Of a stretch of 20,330 nucleotides of DNA, positions 10,549-17,679 are shown piece after piece (position 1 is the first letter of the stretch; each line of letters starts with the position of its first letter). Position numbers and translations under genes: made by a program. The stretch is from an uncultured Roseateles sp. (lineage in GTDB: Bacteria > Pseudomonadota > Gammaproteobacteria > Burkholderiales > Burkholderiaceae), in the NCBI GenBank assembly GCA_946480605.1, contig CAMLKW010000059.1, forward strand, positions 1-20,330. Direction: 5' to 3'. The notes below the pieces were generated by a model. That model was not told the origin of the DNA, made no database searches, and saw only the letters and a program-made list of their open reading frames with translations.

Positions 10549-12465
10549 GTGGATGTCTCAAGGATGACCGGTCTTTGCCTGGCGGCAGGCCTCGCGTGGC
10601 TGCCGTTGCTCAGCGGTGCGCAGCCGGCCAGGGAATTGCCCCCGCCGCAGTTTGCGCCAGGCGAGCTGCCGCGGCCGCGCTGCAACGCGCTCTCGCGGGA
10701 GGCGCTGAGCAACAGCATCCCGGCGCCACCCCAGGTGCAGGCGCAACTGACGCCCGAGCTGCGCGGCGAGTTGTACGCATGGGCACAGCAGAAATTCGGC
10801 TACGCCCAGGCCACCTGCATCGAATGGCCGTTCGTGCTGCGCAAGCTGCAACAGGCGTTGGGGCTGCCGGTCACCGGCGCGCTGGACACCGGGGACGTCG
10901 ACAAGCTGAAGCAGATCTTCGCGCCGGCGCGCCTGGCGAATGGCGAGCCCGCGCAGCGCGCTCCCGGTCTCATCGCCGCGGACCTGCTGCCGGCGCCCAG
11001 CGTGGCGGCGGGCGAGTTGAACGTCGACTGCCAGCCCGAGGCGGGCAAGCCGCCGCCGCGCCGGCCCGTGAGCGCGCCGGCGATCGAAGCCGAGCTGCGC
11101 AAGGACCCGCAGCTCGGCTTCGTCGTGTTTGCCTGGGGCGGTAAGCATCTGAACGCCAAGTTCGACTCCTGCCTGAACCTCGGTGCCATCTATCGCAAGC
11201 TGCAGCAGACGCTGGGGCACGAGGTGACGGGCGTGCTGATGCAGGCTGACCTGGACGTCGTGCGCGCCGCGCTCGCGCAGGGCAAGGCCGAGTCTGCCCG
11301 CCAGGGCCAGGCCGTGGCCGAGCGAGCAGACGTCGAGGCCGGCCGCACGCGCACGGTCGCCGACTTCCTGCCTGGCCTGGGCAACAGCTACGACAACAGC
11401 TGCGGCGTGCGCCAGGACAAGGCCAAGGCGCAGTTGCGCCAGGAGATCGCGCGGCGGGTGGCGCAGCTGCCGCCGCACATGATGCGGTCGGCCGTGACGG
11501 GCGGCATCGAGCGTGAAGAGGTGGCGCGGGCCAACATGGTCGACCCCGCCTGGCAGCAGTTCTGGCAGAGCGAACCGGCGTTGGAAGCGTGGGCGAGCGC
11601 GAACCGCTGCAACGTCTCGCTGCGCATCAAGATCGAAGCGTGGCAGGCGGTGATTGGCAAACCCGCCAATGCCCTCGACCCCGCGGCCATTCCCGACTCG
11701 CAGCGGCTGATCGCCGAGGCCCAGGAGCGACTGCGCAAGTTCAGCGGGCAGGTGGAGCAGACGTTGATCGCCGATGCCGAGCGCAGCGGCGAGACGGCGC
11801 GTGCGCGGCGCTGGGCGCTGGATGAACTCTCGGGGCGCAGCAAGCTCGCGGCGTTGGCCGACCAGATCCCGACGGCGCTGTGCAGCACGAAGGACTCGGC
11901 GTTGACCTGCTTCAAGGGGCCGGCTTGCGCTGCCGAGTACAAGGAGGCTGACGACAGCAAGCGCTGGGCGGGGTTCAGCAGCCTGGTTGCCGGCACACCG
12001 AACAGCCTCAAGGACATCCCGCCGTCCGCCGCTGCCAACGCCCAGCGCGTGGCCAAGGCCGACGAGGCGTTGAAGCAGTGCGTGACCCGCTACCCGCACA
12101 CCGCCGTCGCGAAATCCAGCCTCACCTTCGCGGGGCAGGCTGTCCGTGCGGCGAAGCTGGACTTCGACGCGCAAGGGCTGGTGGGCATGCAGCTGACGAT
12201 GGAGAGCGGCATCGAGGCCGTGCGCGGCGCGCTGACGCGCAAGTACGGCGTGCCGGAGTCGCAGCAGCAGACCCGCACGCGCGTCGAGATGCTGCCGGAG
12301 GGCGGCGGGACGGCGGTCACGACGTCGGGGCGGCTCGTGACGGTGAGCCCGACGCTTCAGCCGAGCGAGGTGTCCTACTCCGTCACCCGCTACGTCTGGA
12401 AGACGCCCAAGGTGCTGATCGAGGAGTCCACCGGCACGCTGCAGTTCCGCTTCGCGGGGAACTGA
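10549..12465 (+). CDS. Exported protein of unknown function with three cysteine-paired repeats
   Basis: I do not recognise this protein. With the GTG start it has 638 residues: a signal peptide (TGLCLAAGLAWLPLLSGAQ core), then a Pro-rich stretch, then three related units. Units 1 and 2 (about 45-123 and 161-242) align well by eye: C-x44-C then VLRKLQQALGLPVTGAL versus C-x46-C then IYRKLQQTLGHEVTGVL. Unit 3 (285 to about 385) is degenerate: C-x68-C then IKIEAWQAVIGKPANAL. The LQQxLGxxVTGxL core resembles a peptidoglycan-binding type 1 helix motif. A further Cys-rich stretch (CSTKDSALTCFKGPAC) and a C-terminal domain with RGALTRKYGVPES complete it. GTG 10549 was chosen because AAGGGGAG sits 6 bases upstream; ATG 10525 is the alternative. 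It probably acts in the periplasm. Its link to starch use is only positional. Confidence 0.8.
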   Translation: MDVSRMTGLCLAAGLAWLPLLSGAQPARELPPPQFAPGELPRPRCNALSREALSNSIPAPPQVQAQLTPELRGELYAWAQQKFGYAQATCIEWPFVLRKLQQALGLPVTGALDTGDVDKLKQIFAPARLANGEPAQRAPGLIAADLLPAPSVAAGELNVDCQPEAGKPPPRRPVSAPAIEAELRKDPQLGFVVFAWGGKHLNAKFDSCLNLGAIYRKLQQTLGHEVTGVLMQADLDVVRAALAQGKAESARQGQAVAERADVEAGRTRTVADFLPGLGNSYDNSCGVRQDKAKAQLRQEIARRVAQLPPHMMRSAVTGGIEREEVARANMVDPAWQQFWQSEPALEAWASANRCNVSLRIKIEAWQAVIGKPANALDPAAIPDSQRLIAEAQERLRKFSGQVEQTLIADAERSGETARARRWALDELSGRSKLAALADQIPTALCSTKDSALTCFKGPACAAEYKEADDSKRWAGFSSLVAGTPNSLKDIPPSAAANAQRVAKADEALKQCVTRYPHTAVAKSSLTFAGQAVRAAKLDFDAQGLVGMQLTMESGIEAVRGALTRKYGVPESQQQTRTRVEMLPEGGGTAVTTSGRLVTVSPTLQPSEVSYSVTRYVWKTPKVLIEESTGTLQFRFAGN

Positions 12466-12483
12466 CGCCGCCCGGCCGCGTCG
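12466..12483. other. 18-base convergent gap
   Basis: The repeat-protein gene and the SusA-like gene end tail to tail with only 18 GC-rich bases between their stops. I see no stem-loop with a T-run, so transcription may read through into antisense unless it ends by a factor-dependent route. Confidence 0.4.
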
Positions 12484-14322
12484 TCAGGGCTTGGACAGCT
12501 CCAGGATCAGCGGGCTGCGCGCCGGCACGCGGATCGTCGCGGCGACGGTGGAGGTCTCGCCGCTGAGCACGTCCCGCGCACGATCACCGGCGGCCACCCG
12601 CTCGGCGAAGCGGGCGGTGGGCAGGTCCACCGCGTGGCTGGTCTTGTTCAGCGCCAGCATCACCGTGCGGCCGGCGTCGAAGCGGAAGAACACATAGCAG
12701 CCCTCCAGCGGCGCGTACTGCATCAGCGCGCCGTCGTGGATCAGGCGTTCGCCCTTGCGCCAGTTGAACAGGCGCTTCACCCAGTCCTGCATGTCGCGCT
12801 GCTCGGGCGCCAGGCCGGTGCCTGTGAAGGCGTTGACCGCGTCACCCGCCCAGCCGCCAGGCATGTCGGCACGCACGCGGCCGTCGTCGCGCTCCAGCGG
12901 GCTTTGCAGCAGGATCTCGCTGCCGTAGAACACCTGCGGGATGCGGCGCGTGGTGGCCATGTAGGCCAGCGCGAGCTTGGTCAGGCCCGCGTCCTTCTTG
13001 AGCAGCGAGTACATGCGCGGCGTATCGTGGTTGCCATCGAACAGCACCAGGTTGGCCGCGTCGGGGTAGACGAAGTCGTGTGCCAGGCCTTCATAGACGC
13101 GGGTCCAACCGGTGAACGCGCCGTCGTCCTCGACCAGCGCGGCCAGCAGCGCCGAGTTCATGGGGAAGTCCATCATGCTGGGTGTGTGCGACACGTAGCC
13201 GTCGTGGTTGCGTTTGCCGCGCTGCCAGTAGGCCACCACGGCCGGATGTGGGCTCCACTCCTCGCCGACGATGTTGAGGTTCGGGTACTCCTGCATGACG
13301 CGGGCCGACCAGCGCGTCAGGAACTCGCGGTCGGAGTAGGAGTAGGTATCGGTGCGGATGCCCGACAGGCCGTAGCGCTCTATCCACCACAGCGTCATCT
13401 GCGTCAGATAAGTCGCCACCTCGGGTCGGCGCTGGTTCAGGTCGGGCATGGTGGGCACGAACCAGCCGTCGGTGAAGCGTTTGCGATCGCTGGGCGCGGC
13501 ATAGGGGTCCTGCAGCGTCATGCGCGCGTGGTGGGTCTCGGTGTACTGGGGCCAGGCATTGACCCAGTCCGGTGCCGGCAGGTCGTTCATCCACCAGTGG
13601 CCGCTGCCGATGTGGTTGAGCACCACGTCCTGGATGACGCCCACACCCTTGGCCCTGGCTTCTGCCACGAAGGCGCCGAAGTCGTCGTTGCTGCCGAAGC
13701 GGGGGTCGATCTTGTAGAAGTCCGTCGCCGCGTAGCCGTGGTAGCTGTACTTGTCGCTGTTGTTCTCCAGCAGCGGCGTGGGCCAGACCTGCGTGAAGCC
13801 CAGGCCGGCGATGTAGCCGAGGTGCTTGCGCATGCCGGCCAGGTCGCCGCCGTGGCGGCCCCCAGGGTCGGCGCGGTTGACGCCTTCCTTCATGCCGGCC
13901 TGGCCGAGCTGGCCGCCTTGCGAGAAGCGGTCGGGCACGACGAGGTAGATCGCGTCCTTGGGCCCGAAGCCCTGGCGCTCGGCGGAACCGGGGGTCCTGG
14001 CCAGCAGCGGGTAGCGCAGCGCGGTGCCGCCCAATGTCAGCGTCAGCTCACCAGGCTTGGCGGTGGGCGACACGTCGAGGTCCACGAACAGGTAGTTGGC
14101 GCTGGCGGCGCGGTGGCTGGAGCGCAGGCTCACGCCGGGGTAGGGCGCCAGCTGGGGCCTGGCATCGGCGATGCCGGGGCCGTGGATCATCAGCTGCAGC
14201 GAGGTGTTGCGCATGCCGACCCACCAGTTGGGCGGTTCGACGCGAGGGGCGGAGGAGGGCTTGGCGGCCAGCGTGGGCAGGGTCATCAGCAGGGCGGTGG
14301 CAAGGGTGATCAGGGCTTTCAT
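12484..14322 (-). CDS. Periplasmic cyclomaltodextrinase/neopullulanase-like GH13 enzyme (SusA-like)
   Basis: It likely hydrolyses cyclodextrins, pullulan or maltodextrins outside the cytoplasm. The 612 residues begin with a signal peptide ([20 protein letters not shown]). An N-terminal cyclomaltodextrinase domain follows (VEPPNWWVGMRNTSLQLMIH, about 28-100), as in Bacteroides SusA and related enzymes, then a GH13 barrel and a C-terminal beta domain. Catalytic residues are Asp325 (GIRTDTYSYSD), Glu354 (IVGEEWS) and Asp433 (DGNHDTPRM). The fifth conserved region reads MPDLN (292-296), the form reported for enzymes between oligo-1,6-glucosidases and neopullulanases. The ATG overlaps the stop of the upstream amylase (ATGA), with GGA 6 bases upstream. 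It is the last gene of a three-gene minus-strand operon and ends 18 bases from the convergent repeat-protein gene. Exact substrate is not determinable. Confidence 0.88.
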   Translation of the reverse strand: MKALITLATALLMTLPTLAAKPSSAPRVEPPNWWVGMRNTSLQLMIHGPGIADARPQLAPYPGVSLRSSHRAASANYLFVDLDVSPTAKPGELTLTLGGTALRYPLLARTPGSAERQGFGPKDAIYLVVPDRFSQGGQLGQAGMKEGVNRADPGGRHGGDLAGMRKHLGYIAGLGFTQVWPTPLLENNSDKYSYHGYAATDFYKIDPRFGSNDDFGAFVAEARAKGVGVIQDVVLNHIGSGHWWMNDLPAPDWVNAWPQYTETHHARMTLQDPYAAPSDRKRFTDGWFVPTMPDLNQRRPEVATYLTQMTLWWIERYGLSGIRTDTYSYSDREFLTRWSARVMQEYPNLNIVGEEWSPHPAVVAYWQRGKRNHDGYVSHTPSMMDFPMNSALLAALVEDDGAFTGWTRVYEGLAHDFVYPDAANLVLFDGNHDTPRMYSLLKKDAGLTKLALAYMATTRRIPQVFYGSEILLQSPLERDDGRVRADMPGGWAGDAVNAFTGTGLAPEQRDMQDWVKRLFNWRKGERLIHDGALMQYAPLEGCYVFFRFDAGRTVMLALNKTSHAVDLPTARFAERVAAGDRARDVLSGETSTVAATIRVPARSPLILELSKP

Positions 14323-15908
14323 CGCGTTTCCAGTCGGTAGATACGCAGCGACAGGGGCGGCAGCACCGCCGAGGCAGGGCCGGTCTTGGGGTGGAGGGCG
14401 CGTGCACGCGGCGGCAGCGCAATGCGGGCGGGCTGGTCGCCGTAGTTGATGGCCACCAGCACGCGCTCGTTACCGTGCGCGCGCTGGAAGGTCCACAGCG
14501 GGCCTTCGACCCGGTCGGCCTCGTAGCGTCCCAGCGTCAGCGCAGGCGAGGCGCGGCGCAGCGCGATCAGCTCGCGGTAGAAGTTGAACAGCGAGCCGGC
14601 GTCGCGCTGCTGCGTCTCGGCGTTGTGGCGGCTGCGGTTCAGCGCCGGCGGGCGGAAGGGCGTGGCGCTCGTCGTGAAGCCACCCGCCGCCGTCCAGCTC
14701 ATCGGCGAGCGCAGTGGTGCGTCGCTGCCCGCCTCGGCATCGATACCGGCCTGGCCGATCTCCTCGCCGTAGTACACGAAGGGCGTGCCGGGCAGCAGCA
14801 GATAGCTGGCAGCGGCCAGCCGGTAGCGGGCCTCGTCGCCGCGCAGCTGATCCCACACGCGCTGGCCGGTGAAGATGTCGTGGTTGTGCAGGAAGGTCGC
14901 CATGGTGGGCGACATGGCGCGGTAGTAGTCGGCCAGCTTCTGCACGGCCGCCGCGTCGCCCTTGGCGGCCTTCATCAGCTCGTAGTTCTGGTTGAACGCG
15001 AAGGCGCCGCCGCACAGGCCAGGGGCGCCGTAGGCGATGGGCTCGGCCGTGGCCTCGCAGACGACGTAGCGGCCGGGGTAGCTCTTGATGAGGTCCTGGA
15101 ACTGCTTGGTCAGCGCGCGGCTCTCGGGCTGGTCGTTCCAGTCCTTGGCGTTGTTCTCGATGAAGTGGGGCACGGCGTCCAGCCGGTAGCCGTCCAGGCC
15201 GCGGTTGAGCCAGAAGCGCAGCGAGTCCTCGTGGTACTTCACGACCTCGGGGTTGCGCATGTTGAAGTCCGGCATGTGCGGGCCGAAGGTGCCGAAGAAG
15301 ACGTCCGGCGCGCCGGGCTTGGGCGGTGGCAGGTCCTTCAGCGCGCCGGTGAAGGTCCACGGGGCCGTGGCGGCGTCGTACCAGGGGTATTTGCCCCAGA
15401 TGTCCCAGCCCGGGCCGGGGTCGGGGTTCCAGACGAACCAGCTGCGCCAGGGGCTGGCGCGGTCCTTCAGCGCGGCCTGGAAGGGCGGGAACTGCCAGGA
15501 CGAATGGTTGATCACGTAGTCCATGACGATGCCGATGCCGCGTTTGTGCGCTTCGCGGATCAGCTCGTCGAAGTCGGCCAGCGTGCCGTACTGCGGCTCG
15601 ACGCCGCGGTAGTCGGTCGTCGCATAGCCGTGGTCATGGTCGGAGCTGGCGGTGATGGGCATCAGCCAGAGGCCGCTGATGCCCAGGCGCTGAAGGTAGT
15701 CCAGTCGGCTCGTGAGGCCCTTCAGGTCGCCGATGCCGTCACCGTCGCTGTCCTGGTAGCCGCGCACGAAGATCTCCATGAACACGCCGTGCTGCCAGTT
15801 TGCGGGCAGGCCGCTGGCGCGTGGCTGGGCGGGCACGGGTCGGATGTCGATCTGGGCCTGGGCCGACGACGCGGCCAGCACCAGCGAGAGCAGCAAAGAC
15901 TTGGTCAT
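14319..15908 (-). CDS. Secreted/periplasmic alpha-amylase-family GH13 enzyme (soluble paralogue)
   Basis: This glycosidase acts on alpha-1,4-glucans in the periplasm or outside. It has 529 residues with a signal peptide ([18 protein letters not shown], cleavage probably after 18). Features include the calcium-loop motif DSDGDGIGD (53-61), [16 protein letters not shown] (region I), [11 protein letters not shown] with nucleophile Asp244, VVCEATAEP with Glu285, LHNHDIF with Asp344, and MPDFN (212-216) at the fifth conserved region. It strongly resembles the next gene upstream along most of its length, so the two are a tandem duplicate. ATG 15908 sits 5 bases after that gene's stop and is followed by a proper signal peptide. 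The frame is open much further upstream, but that part is antisense-phase shadow. Whether it is an amylase or an alpha-glucosidase is not decided. Confidence 0.9.
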   Translation of the reverse strand: MTKSLLLSLVLAASSAQAQIDIRPVPAQPRASGLPANWQHGVFMEIFVRGYQDSDGDGIGDLKGLTSRLDYLQRLGISGLWLMPITASSDHDHGYATTDYRGVEPQYGTLADFDELIREAHKRGIGIVMDYVINHSSWQFPPFQAALKDRASPWRSWFVWNPDPGPGWDIWGKYPWYDAATAPWTFTGALKDLPPPKPGAPDVFFGTFGPHMPDFNMRNPEVVKYHEDSLRFWLNRGLDGYRLDAVPHFIENNAKDWNDQPESRALTKQFQDLIKSYPGRYVVCEATAEPIAYGAPGLCGGAFAFNQNYELMKAAKGDAAAVQKLADYYRAMSPTMATFLHNHDIFTGQRVWDQLRGDEARYRLAAASYLLLPGTPFVYYGEEIGQAGIDAEAGSDAPLRSPMSWTAAGGFTTSATPFRPPALNRSRHNAETQQRDAGSLFNFYRELIALRRASPALTLGRYEADRVEGPLWTFQRAHGNERVLVAINYGDQPARIALPPRARALHPKTGPASAVLPPLSLRIYRLETR

Positions 15909-15913
15909 GGCGT

Positions 15914-17533
15914 TCAGCGGGGATGCGTGTAGACGCGCAGCGACTGCGCGGGAACGGTGACGCGGGCCTGGCCGGCCGCGTCGCTGGCGATGTTGGCGCT
16001 GCCAGCCGGGTGGGTGCTCTGCAGCGTCGTGTGGGCGGGCAGGCCCGTCAAGCTGGCTTCGGCGGCGCTGCTGCCGAAATTGATGGCGACCACCGCGCCT
16101 TGCGAGGCCGTGCGGCGCTGGAAGGCCAGCAGCGTGCCGCTCGCGGTGGCATTGGCGTAGTCGCCGTCCCGCAGCGCGGGCGTGCCCTTGCGCAATGCCA
16201 GCAGCGCGCGATAGTGGTTCAGCAGTGAATCGGCTTGCGCCTGCTGGGCGGCTACGTGGTTCGTGGTGGCGTTGCCGGCCAGCGCGCGGTAGGGCGTGCC
16301 GGTCGTGAAGCCGCCGTGGGCGTCGGCGCTCCAGGCCATGGGCGTTCGCAGCGCCGGGTCGCCCGTGAGCGACGGAGCCGCGCGCATGCCGATCTCCTCG
16401 CCGTAGTAGATGAAGGGTGCGCCCGGCAGCAGCAGGTAGGCGCTCGCTGCGAGCTTGAGCTGGGGGAGGTTGGCGCCCAACTGGTCGGCCGTGCGCTGGC
16501 CGGCGAAGCCGTCGTGGTTGGACAGGAAGGGCGACATGCCGAGGGGCGCGGACTTGAAGTAGTCGGCCAGCGCCGTGACCGACGCCGCCTGGCCGCGCGC
16601 CGCGCCGATCAGCGCGGCGCTGAGGTCGAACGCAAATGCGCTGCCGCAGGCGCTCGCGGCGCCGAAGCCGCGCGGGTCGGCCGGGCCTTCGCACACCATG
16701 TGGCGGCGCGCATAGCCGTCCAGCAGCTGGCGCATCTCGTTCATCAGCGTGTAGTTGCGCGGCTGGTTCTCCCACGCGGCCGGGCCGTTCTCGACCAGAT
16801 TGCCTACGGCGTCGAAGCGGAAACCGTCCACGCCGCGGTTCAGCCAGAAGCGCAGCGCGTTCTTGTGGAAGTCGACGACCTCGGTCTTGTTCAGGTTGAA
16901 GTCGGGCATCTGGTCCCAGAAGGGCGCGAAGTAGGCGCCGTTGGCGGTGCTGCGCCAGGGGTTGGCGCCGTAGATGCTCCAGCCGCCGGGTGCCGGGTTT
17001 TGCCAGAGGTACCAGTCGCGCCAGGCATTGGTGGCCGAGTCCCTGGCATTGACGAACAGCGGATGCTGGCCGGCGCTGTGGTTGATGACGTGGTCGATGA
17101 TGACGCCGATGCCGCGCGCATGCGCCTGCTTCAGCAACTCGTCCAGGTCGGCCAGCTTGCCGTAGGCGGGCTCGATGTCGCGGTAGTCGGTCACCGCATA
17201 GCCGTGGTCGCCGTCCTGGCTCTTGGTGACGGGCATCAGCCACAGGCCGGTGACGCCCAGGTCCTTCAGGTAGTCCAGCCGGCTGGCGAGGCCGCGCAGG
17301 TCGCCGATGCCGTCGCCGTCGCTGTCCTGGTAGCTGCGCACGAAGATCTGCATGAAGGCGCCGCGCTGCCAGCCGTCGGGCAGGCTGCTGCCGGGATCGG
17401 CCGCGCCGACGGCGCTGACCTCGGTTGTCGGAAGCGCCGAGGGTGCGGGCGCCGGGGCCGGGGTGGACGGAGGCGCGGCAGTGCCCCCGCCGCCACAGGC
17501 GGCCAGGGCAGCGAGGGTGAGCCGCGCCGCCAC
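15914..17533 (-). CDS. Lipoprotein alpha-amylase-family GH13 enzyme
   Basis: This is the first gene of the three-gene amylolytic operon. The product has a lipobox (LAALAAC, lipid Cys13 with the GTG start), then Gly-rich and Pro/Ala-rich tether segments (PPSTPAPAPAPSALP) and a GH13 barrel. It is therefore probably anchored in a membrane, facing the periplasm or cell surface. Motifs are [31 protein letters not shown] with Asp241, VCEGPADP with Glu282, LSNHDGF with Asp341, and MPDFN (209-213). I chose GTG 17533 because AAGG lies 8 bases upstream and the operator then falls 29 bases before the start, matching pulA. The cost is a short 12-residue signal segment. ATG 17563 gives a 22-residue one but lacks a good Shine-Dalgarno and overlaps the operator. 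Confidence 0.88.
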   Translation of the reverse strand: MAARLTLAALAACGGGGTAAPPSTPAPAPAPSALPTTEVSAVGAADPGSSLPDGWQRGAFMQIFVRSYQDSDGDGIGDLRGLASRLDYLKDLGVTGLWLMPVTKSQDGDHGYAVTDYRDIEPAYGKLADLDELLKQAHARGIGVIIDHVINHSAGQHPLFVNARDSATNAWRDWYLWQNPAPGGWSIYGANPWRSTANGAYFAPFWDQMPDFNLNKTEVVDFHKNALRFWLNRGVDGFRFDAVGNLVENGPAAWENQPRNYTLMNEMRQLLDGYARRHMVCEGPADPRGFGAASACGSAFAFDLSAALIGAARGQAASVTALADYFKSAPLGMSPFLSNHDGFAGQRTADQLGANLPQLKLAASAYLLLPGAPFIYYGEEIGMRAAPSLTGDPALRTPMAWSADAHGGFTTGTPYRALAGNATTNHVAAQQAQADSLLNHYRALLALRKGTPALRDGDYANATASGTLLAFQRRTASQGAVVAINFGSSAAEASLTGLPAHTTLQSTHPAGSANIASDAAGQARVTVPAQSLRVYTHPR

Positions 17534-17562
17534 GTTTGAAACCTTGTCTCCGATGCGGGTCA

Positions 17563-17577
17563 TGTAATCAAACTACT
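17563..17577 (-). promoter_or_regulatory. Putative maltodextrin-regulator operator, amylase-operon side
   Basis: TGTAATCAAACTACT matches the reference copy TGTAGTCAAACTACA at 13 of 15 positions. It lies in the divergent region between the lipoprotein amylase and pulA. It overlaps the alternative ATG at 17563, which argues for the downstream GTG start. I could not place convincing -35/-10 boxes for this unit. Confidence 0.55.
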
Positions 17578-17679
17578 TCAAATAATGGCGTGCAGCATAG
17601 CGATTGACATGGGTGGTCCGCTATTGGTGTTTTGGATGATGTAGTTTTGCTACCATTCAGAGACAACAAGGAGACCTTG
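17578..17679. promoter_or_regulatory. Divergent control region of the amylase operon and pulA
   Basis: This AT-richer stretch separates the two start regions. It contains TTGACA at 17604-17609 reading towards pulA, an exact -35 match, but no good -10 at 16-18 bases, so the promoter is uncertain. It also holds the pulA-side operator (17640-17654) and the pulA Shine-Dalgarno AAGGAGA (17668-17674). Confidence 0.45.
17640..17654 (+). promoter_or_regulatory. Putative maltodextrin-regulator operator, pulA side
   Basis: TGTAGTTTTGCTACC matches the reverse complement of the reference copy (TGTAGTTTGACTACA) at 12 of 15 positions. It ends 25 bases before the pulA ATG. Centre-to-centre distance to the amylase-side copy is 77 bp. 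Confidence 0.5.

Noticed and set aside
15724..15754. EF-hand-like DSDGDGIGD motif suggesting a calcium-regulated protein (also in the lipoprotein paralogue)
   Set aside because: This loop is a known structural calcium site near the start of the barrel in many GH13 alpha-glucosidase-type enzymes, and here it lies at the expected place.
15909..17243. The soluble amylase frame extends far upstream, suggesting a giant protein
   Set aside because: The extra 444 residues are low-complexity Arg/Ala/Pro sequence in the shadow of the lipoprotein amylase gene. A clean signal peptide starts at ATG 15908.
17604..17609. TTGACA as a complete pulA promoter
   Set aside because: The -35 match is exact, but the bases 16-18 positions downstream (GGTGTTTT) do not form a convincing -10 box, so I did not call a promoter from it.
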